Source: Streptomyces cinnamoneus
GTDB lineage: Bacteria; Actinomycetota; Actinomycetes; Streptomycetales; Streptomycetaceae
Reading direction: 5' to 3'
Assembly (NCBI RefSeq): GCF_014650495.1
Contig: NZ_BMVB01000016.1
Coordinates: 1 to 64,000, forward strand
Length of the DNA: 64,000 nt
The notes under the pieces are model-generated. The model did no database searches. It was not told the DNA's origin and worked only from the letters and a program-made list of their open reading frames with translations. The translations under genes and the position numbers were made by a program. The stretch's first letter is position 1. Every line of letters begins with the position of its first letter. Positions 59,206 to 64,000 of the stretch are shown here, in pieces.

Positions 59206-60663
59206 ATGAGGACTGCCTACAGCGTCGAGACGGTACGGGCCGCGGAGCGGGAACTGATGGCCGCGCTGCCCGCGGGCGCCCTGATGCAGCGCGCCGCCGC
59301 GGGCCTGGCGGCGGCCTGCGCCGACCTGCTGGGACGCCGCGTGTACGGGGCGCGGGTCGCCCTGCTCGTCGGCAGCGGGGACAACGGCGGCGACGCCCTG
59401 TACGCGGGCGCGCGCCTGGCCCGCCGCGGCGCGGGCGTGACGGCGGTGCTGCTGGCGCCGGACCGCGCCCACGCCGGCGGGCTGCGGGCGCTGCGGGCCG
59501 CGGGGGGCCGGGCGGTGCCCGCCACGGACGGGCCGGCCGCCGGGCGGGCGCTCGCCCGCGCGCACCTGGTCGTCGACGGCATCGTCGGGATCGGGGGCAG
59601 GGGCGGCCTGCGGCCCGAGGCGCAGGCCCTGGTGCGGGCGGCGGAGGACGGGGGCGCGCCGGTCGTCGCCGTCGACCTGCCGAGCGGCGTCGACGCGGAC
59701 AGCGGCGAGGTGCGCGGGGCGGCGGTACGGGCGGACGCGACGGTCACCTTCGGCACGTACAAGCCGGGGCTGCTCATCGACCCGGCACGCGAGCACGCCG
59801 GGGCGCTGCGGCTGGTGGACATCGGGCTGGGGCCGTACCTGCCGGCCGAACCGGACGTGGAGGCGCTGCAGCACGCGGACGTCGCCGCGCTGCTGCCCCG
59901 GCCGGCCGCCGAGAGCGACAAGTACCGCCGGGGCGTCGTGGGCGTCGTGGCCGGTTCGGCCCGCTACCCGGGCGCCGCGGTGCTGGCCGTGGCCGGCGCC
60001 CTCAGCGGCGGCGCGGGCGCCGTCCGCTACGCGGGGCCGGCGGCGGAGGCGGTGATCACCCGCTTCCCGGAGACCCTGGTGACGACGGGCCCCCCGTCGA
60101 AGGCGGGCCGCGTCCAGGCGTGGGTGGCCGGGCCCGGCCTGGGGGACGGCGCGGAGGCCCGGCAGGCGCTGGAGGACGTCCTGGCGTCGGACGTCCCCGT
60201 CCTGATCGACGCCGACGGCCTGCGCCTGCTGGACCCGCACACCGTGCGGTCCCGCTCCGCCGCGACGGTCCTGACCCCGCACGCCGGAGAGGCCGCCGCC
60301 CTGCTGGGCCGCTCCCGCGAGGAGGTCGAGGCGGCCCGCCTGCCGCCCGCCCGCGAGCTGGCCCACCGCTTCGGCGTCACCGCCCTCCTCAAGGGCTCCA
60401 CGACCCTGATCGCCTCCGCCACGCATCCGGCGGTCCGGGTCAACCCCACCGGCACCCCCTGGCTGGCGACGGCGGGCAGCGGGGACGTGCTGTCCGGCCT
60501 GACCGGCTCGCTGCTGGCGGCGGGCCTGGCGGCCCGCGACGCGGCGTCCGCGGGCGCGTACCTGCACGGCCTGGCGGCACGGCAACTGGGAGCCGCACCG
60601 ATCACGGCACTGGGCGTGGCGGAGGAACTGCGGGGGGTGTGGCGGGACGTCTCGATCGGGTGA
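59206..60663 (+). CDS. nnr: Bifunctional NAD(P)H-hydrate epimerase/ADP-dependent dehydratase
   Basis: 485 residues. The N-terminal epimerase (~1-215) has ALLVGSGDNGGDALYAGARL and the VAVDLPSGVDADSGEV loop. The C-terminal ribokinase-like dehydratase (~225-485) has VWVAGPGLG-like VAGPGLGDGAEA, LTPHAGEAAALLG and the catalytic TAGSGDVLSGLTGSLLAAGL. It repairs hydrated NAD(P)H. Start ATG 59206 follows GGGGAGG. It is divergent from alr, a conserved neighbour pair. Confidence 0.95.
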   Translation: MRTAYSVETVRAAERELMAALPAGALMQRAAAGLAAACADLLGRRVYGARVALLVGSGDNGGDALYAGARLARRGAGVTAVLLAPDRAHAGGLRALRAAGGRAVPATDGPAAGRALARAHLVVDGIVGIGGRGGLRPEAQALVRAAEDGGAPVVAVDLPSGVDADSGEVRGAAVRADATVTFGTYKPGLLIDPAREHAGALRLVDIGLGPYLPAEPDVEALQHADVAALLPRPAAESDKYRRGVVGVVAGSARYPGAAVLAVAGALSGGAGAVRYAGPAAEAVITRFPETLVTTGPPSKAGRVQAWVAGPGLGDGAEARQALEDVLASDVPVLIDADGLRLLDPHTVRSRSAATVLTPHAGEAAALLGRSREEVEAARLPPARELAHRFGVTALLKGSTTLIASATHPAVRVNPTGTPWLATAGSGDVLSGLTGSLLAAGLAARDAASAGAYLHGLAARQLGAAPITALGVAEELRGVWRDVSIG

Positions 60664-60679
60664 ACACGACGAACCCCCC

Positions 60680-60705
60680 GTACGGGTACGGGGACGTACC
60701 CGTAC
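60680..60705. promoter_or_regulatory. Palindromic operator candidate of the toxin-antitoxin pair
   Basis: GTACGGGTAC-GGGGAC-GTACCCGTAC, a perfect 10-bp inverted repeat with 6-nt spacer, 29 bp before the antitoxin start. Each arm is itself an imperfect repeat of GTAC, a layout suited to a dimer-of-dimers repressor. Autorepression by the TA complex is inferred. Confidence 0.6.
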
Positions 60706-60733
60706 CCTTGGAGGGGAGTGGAAGGACCCATCC

Positions 60734-60988
60734 ATGGCCGATGCCAACATCCGCATCCCTGCCGAGGCACGTGACCGCCTCGCCGAAGTCGCCGCCGCCG
60801 AAGGCATGTCGCTGCGTGCCTATCTCGCGCGCCTCGCCGACAGCGTTCTCACCCCCGCCGAGCGCGCAGAGCAGGCCGAACGGGCTCGCCAACTCCTGCA
60901 CGAGTGGACTGGTTACGACCCAAGTCCGGACGAGGAGGCCCGCCTCGACGCCGAGCTGGACCGGCGCCTGGTGGAGGCGGCTCGGTGA
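60734..60988 (+). CDS. Antitoxin-like protein (ribbon-helix-helix type)
   Basis: 84 residues. N-terminal NIRIPAEARDRLAEVAAAEG then MSLRAYLARLADSVL, a short strand plus two helices as in ribbon-helix-helix antitoxins. The C-terminal half is acidic and helical (PDEEARLDAELDRRLVEA), apt for wrapping a toxin. The start of the next gene overlaps its stop (GTGA). This is the VapB-type half of a VapBC-like module. Confidence 0.82.
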   Translation: MADANIRIPAEARDRLAEVAAAEGMSLRAYLARLADSVLTPAERAEQAERARQLLHEWTGYDPSPDEEARLDAELDRRLVEAAR

Positions 60989-61365
60989 GCGACCACGTTC
61001 ACATCGTCCTTGACGAGACCGCCATGGTGGCCGCCGGCCAGGGCAACGCCATGACCTCCCGGTTGATCCACCGGGCGCACACCGAGGCGGGATGGCACCT
61101 GTACGCCCCCACGTGCGCCTTGGTGGAAGCGGACCGTAAACGCCCCGGCACGGCCGAACACATCGCCGCCCTGCCCGGCATCATCGTTCTCGACCTGGAC
61201 CTGCCCGCAGCACTGGCCGTCGCGGGCAAGGACAACTGGGCCCCGGCACACACGCAGTACGCGGCCGAGCCGACCGCCGAACGGCCCGACGGCGCATACG
61301 TCGCCACCACCGCACCTGCCCGGTGGGCGGGACAGGCAGTGCGAGTCCTGGACGTCAATCCGTAG
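60985..61365 (+). CDS. PIN-like toxin (VapC-type)
   Basis: 126 residues. GTG start at 60985 overlaps the antitoxin stop. It shows a first acidic residue in HIVLDETAMVAAGQ, a second acidic position in APTCALVEADR and a C-terminal DGAYVATTAPARWAG region where the third acid lies. This is the pattern of PIN-domain RNases, though with a degenerate-looking end. Its 3' end overlaps the convergent NACHT gene by 11 bp, so defence and TA genes are interlocked. Confidence 0.72.
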   Translation: MSDHVHIVLDETAMVAAGQGNAMTSRLIHRAHTEAGWHLYAPTCALVEADRKRPGTAEHIAALPGIIVLDLDLPAALAVAGKDNWAPAHTQYAAEPTAERPDGAYVATTAPARWAGQAVRVLDVNP

Positions 61366-63943
61366 TGCGGGACCGCCGCTGCCACTGTCCGGCAGACCAC
61401 ACCTCCGGCCGGCCGCCCAGTCTCCGGAGGGCGTCTTCCTGGGCGCTGTTCTTGACCACGAACGCCAGGCCGTCGTCGTACGGGAGGCGGCCGATCACGG
61501 CGTGCGCGTAGTGGTCCGTGTCGAAACGGTCCCACGCCCAGGCCAGCTGGGCGCGCACCTGGCGCGAGGGGTGGGTGGCGTAGCGCGACAGGAGGGGGAT
61601 GGCGCGGTCGTCCGCCACCGTCGTGGCCGCCACCACCACCGCGTGGGCCACCTCGTCGGACAGGCCCTCCGGGCCCGGCAGCAGGTCCAGGACGATCCGG
61701 CCCGCCTCCGCCAGGGCCTTGGCCGACTCCGTGTCGCGCGGGGGCACCAGCTCGGCGGCGGCCTTCTCCACCCGGGTGCGAACGTCCGGGTCGACCTCGG
61801 TCACCTGCTCCAGGCAGGCCGCGGCCAGCAGGTGCAGACGGTGCCGGTTGGCGTCCTCGGCGTCGCCGCGCTCCAGCAGCTTGCGCAACAGCTCCGCCCG
61901 GGCGCGCGGCGGGGCGTGCCCGACGGCCATGCGCAGGACGTCCTCCCACTGGTCGTCGTGGGCGTGGTTGACGAGCAGGTCGAAGTCCCAGTCGTCGACG
62001 GCGGCCTGGGCGCCCAGGTAGTCCTGGAACGTCCGGTGGATGAAGTCGAGGGTCTCGCTGGTCGGCTGCCGCAGCAGGCCGCTGCGCACGACCAGGTGCC
62101 GCAGGATGTCCTCCGCGCCGCCCTTCGCCGCGACGGCCGGCATGGCGGGCAGCGCCCGGTCGAGGATCTCCACGGCCTTGTGCCACTCGATCTCCGCACG
62201 GCCGTTGCGGATCAGCCAGTAGGCGATCTTCTGTAAGAGGGCGGTCTGCGCCTGCTCCAGTTCCGGCCCCTCCAGGCCGACCTCGATCTCGCGCTCGCGG
62301 TCGCGCCGGATGAGCAGCAGGTCGAGCGCCGCGCGGTAGAGCTCCATGCGGCCGTGCGGGAGGTAGCCGCGGCGGGAGCGGTTGAGGGCGCAGATCAGCG
62401 CGCACATCAGGGGGTTGGTGGCGAGCCGGCCCAGGTCCCGTTTCGCGACGACGGCCGCGCTCAGCGACTCCTTGAACGCCCGCAGCCGCTCGCTGTGCTC
62501 CTGCCCGTGCTCCTGCCCGGCGTGCTCCTGTCCGGCCGCCGCGTGCCAGCGGTCGATGAAGGCGAGCACGTCGCCCCGGCTCATCGGCAGCAGCTCCAGC
62601 TCGGTGAAGCCGGCGTCCGACAGCCAGCCCTCGCGCACGGCCGACGGGCGCGTCGTGATGACGTACCGGGCGTCGGGGTAGGCGGCCAGCAGGTCCTTCA
62701 CCCAGGCGAGGGTGCGCCGACGGTCGGCCTCGGGCACCTCGTCGACGCCGTCGATCAGCAGCAGCGCCGTGCCCTCGTCCAGCCGGCCCGTCACCCACCC
62801 CTGCGCCGCCGGCACCCCGGCCAGCGGTCCGGCCGCGGCCGCGAGGAACTCCTCCGGCTGCGGCAGCGCACCCCTGCGGATGAGGGTGCGCAGGGGCAGC
62901 ATCAGCGGCATGCAGCCGCTCAAGTGCCCGAGCCCGGGCGGCAGATCACCGCGCGCGGTCGTCGTGGCCAGCCACTGCAGCAGCGTGGTCTTGCCCGACC
63001 CGGCGGCACCGCGGAGCAGCACCCGCCGGTGCCCGGCCAGCGCCTCCTCCGCGCGCTGCGGCGAGGGCACCGCACGCCGCCCGCCGTCGGCACAGGTCTC
63101 CCCGGGCCGCGCCTGCGGCCCGGGCGTGGGGCCGGTGAGTTCGAGGCTGAGGTAGGCGGCGTCGAGCGGCCACGTCTCGCCCTCGCCGTCGGAGAGCGTC
63201 AGCCCGATGATGGTCAGCTCGCCGGACTTCTCGACGACGTAGTCGCGCAGCCGCCGCTCGAACGCCTCGATCTCCAGCTGCCGTGGCGACGCCAGCGAGC
63301 GCGACTGCGGCTTGTGGCCCGCCAGCAGGCACTCGCTGAGGAAGCTGAACTCCGACCACAGCGTCGCCGACGGCGTGACCGTCAGCCGGCCGTGCCGCCA
63401 GCCGTTCGGGTCGGCGCACACCACCCCGGCCAGCAGGCCGTCCACGAACACGGCCGCACCCGACATGCCCGCCCACGGCGAGCCCCCGTCACCGGGTGCG
63501 CCGGGGGCGCCGTACTCGCTGTCGAGGACGTGCCGCCCGCTGAGCAGGTTGCTGCCCGGCTTGAGCGTGCCGAGCACCTGCTCGGTGTCGAGCCCGCCGC
63601 CGGCGTCGCGCTGCACCTGCGGGTAGCCGATGGCCTGCGCGCCCGGCCAGGCGCGCAGGTCGTAGGCCCGGCCCCAGACCAGCGGCTCGAACGCCGCCGC
63701 GGTCTCCGGCACGACCAGGTCCCGCTCGGCCACCAGCAACGCTGCGTCGCACCGCCGGTCGTCGTCCCGCGCCCACGCCACCCGGCAGCGGACCCTGCCG
63801 GTCCCGCCGGGCACGATCACCGAGGGAGCGTCGCAGTCACCCACCACGTGCGCGGCGGTCAGGACGACGTTCGGCGCCAGCAGGTATCCACTGCCCTGAC
63901 TCCGCCCGAACACCGCCGCAATGCGTTCCCTCGCCGGGTGCAC
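61355..63943 (-). CDS. Trypsin-NACHT protein (bacterial NLR-like, putative phage defence)
   Basis: 862 residues. Residues ~1-215 form a trypsin-like serine protease with triad H32 (LTAAHVVGD), D66 (RRCDAALLV) and S161 (WAGMSGAAVFVDG). A linker follows, then the NACHT ATPase with Walker A GAAGSGKT (312-319) and Walker B LLLIDGVDE (394-402). From ~520 to the end come helical repeats, with a NACHT-associated WIRNGRAEIEW/FIHRTFQDYLGAQAAVDDW section and a HEAT-like tail. Protease-NACHT proteins belong to the bNACHT group shown in E. coli to stop phages; a protease effector unleashed by sensing is the likely mode. GTG 63943 follows GGGGGAGAGG. The 57 bp beyond it to the window end show no gene. Confidence 0.9.
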   Translation of the reverse strand: MHPARERIAAVFGRSQGSGYLLAPNVVLTAAHVVGDCDAPSVIVPGGTGRVRCRVAWARDDDRRCDAALLVAERDLVVPETAAAFEPLVWGRAYDLRAWPGAQAIGYPQVQRDAGGGLDTEQVLGTLKPGSNLLSGRHVLDSEYGAPGAPGDGGSPWAGMSGAAVFVDGLLAGVVCADPNGWRHGRLTVTPSATLWSEFSFLSECLLAGHKPQSRSLASPRQLEIEAFERRLRDYVVEKSGELTIIGLTLSDGEGETWPLDAAYLSLELTGPTPGPQARPGETCADGGRRAVPSPQRAEEALAGHRRVLLRGAAGSGKTTLLQWLATTTARGDLPPGLGHLSGCMPLMLPLRTLIRRGALPQPEEFLAAAAGPLAGVPAAQGWVTGRLDEGTALLLIDGVDEVPEADRRRTLAWVKDLLAAYPDARYVITTRPSAVREGWLSDAGFTELELLPMSRGDVLAFIDRWHAAAGQEHAGQEHGQEHSERLRAFKESLSAAVVAKRDLGRLATNPLMCALICALNRSRRGYLPHGRMELYRAALDLLLIRRDREREIEVGLEGPELEQAQTALLQKIAYWLIRNGRAEIEWHKAVEILDRALPAMPAVAAKGGAEDILRHLVVRSGLLRQPTSETLDFIHRTFQDYLGAQAAVDDWDFDLLVNHAHDDQWEDVLRMAVGHAPPRARAELLRKLLERGDAEDANRHRLHLLAAACLEQVTEVDPDVRTRVEKAAAELVPPRDTESAKALAEAGRIVLDLLPGPEGLSDEVAHAVVVAATTVADDRAIPLLSRYATHPSRQVRAQLAWAWDRFDTDHYAHAVIGRLPYDDGLAFVVKNSAQEDALRRLGGRPEVWSAGQWQRRSRTTD

Positions 63944-64000
63944 AGCCTCTCCCCCTCCGCGCTACGAGCGGAGCAGACGATACGCCAGCCGTCGCATGCG

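Overview
The window is very GC-rich, codes densely on both strands and carries the signature genes of Streptomyces development (whiD, bldM and a ShbA-type sigma factor side by side). It is chromosomal DNA of a Streptomyces or a very close relative. All calls come from reading the sequence by eye; no database search was run. I saw no rRNA, tRNA, insertion sequence, integrase or CRISPR array.

Region 1 (1-2.3 kb): the N-terminal part of a Ser/Thr kinase running off the left edge, and a two-module VOC protein. Region 2 (2.3-24.1 kb): a catabolic cluster. It holds a TetR regulator, four acyl-CoA dehydrogenases, a thiolase-fold protein without the thiolase cysteine beside a DUF35 zinc-ribbon protein (the layout of steroid side-chain aldolases), two acyl-CoA ligases of different chemistry, an enoyl-CoA hydratase, a flavin reductase, an F420-type oxidoreductase, alcohol and aldehyde dehydrogenases, an SDR, a cyclase-family hydrolase and a TIM-barrel amidohydrolase. 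Every catabolic transcription unit is preceded by a copy of one palindrome, TGACG-N3-CGTCA, usually 5-35 nt before the start codon. This looks like a single undescribed regulon and is the most interesting thing in the window. A membrane protein (10.8-11.8 kb) and an anti-sigma-type ATPase (18.0-18.5 kb) sit inside the cluster without such a site.

Region 3 (24.1-34.4 kb): a membrane pseudokinase beside an active membrane kinase, a class C beta-lactamase-like lipoprotein, GlpD, a nucleotide-sugar dehydrogenase lacking its catalytic cysteine, and an MreB/Mbl-like actin with an insertion. Region 4 (34.5-39.7 kb): guaB3, guaB, then shbA, bldM and whiD; bldM carries a textbook sigma-BldN promoter. 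Region 5 (39.8-50.2 kb): LysR, SDR and SnoaL genes; groES-groEL1 under two CIRCE operators; a deacetylase lipoprotein, a flavoprotein, a methyltransferase, a GPP34 protein and a winged-helix protein.

Region 6 (50.2-61.4 kb): a VOC protein, a 170-nt inverted repeat, an XRE/DUF397 pair, a small toxin-antitoxin-like pair, the t6A genes tsaD-rimI-tsaB and tsaE, a catalytically dead L,D-transpeptidase-like secreted protein, alr, nnr and a second toxin-antitoxin pair. Region 7 (61.4-64 kb): a trypsin-NACHT protein of the kind recently linked to phage defence.

The gene order alr-tsaE-tsaB-rimI-tsaD-groES-groEL1-whiD-bldM-shbA-guaB-guaB3 is, as I recall it, the conserved core arrangement of Streptomyces chromosomes. 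The catabolic cluster and the NACHT/toxin end look accessory.
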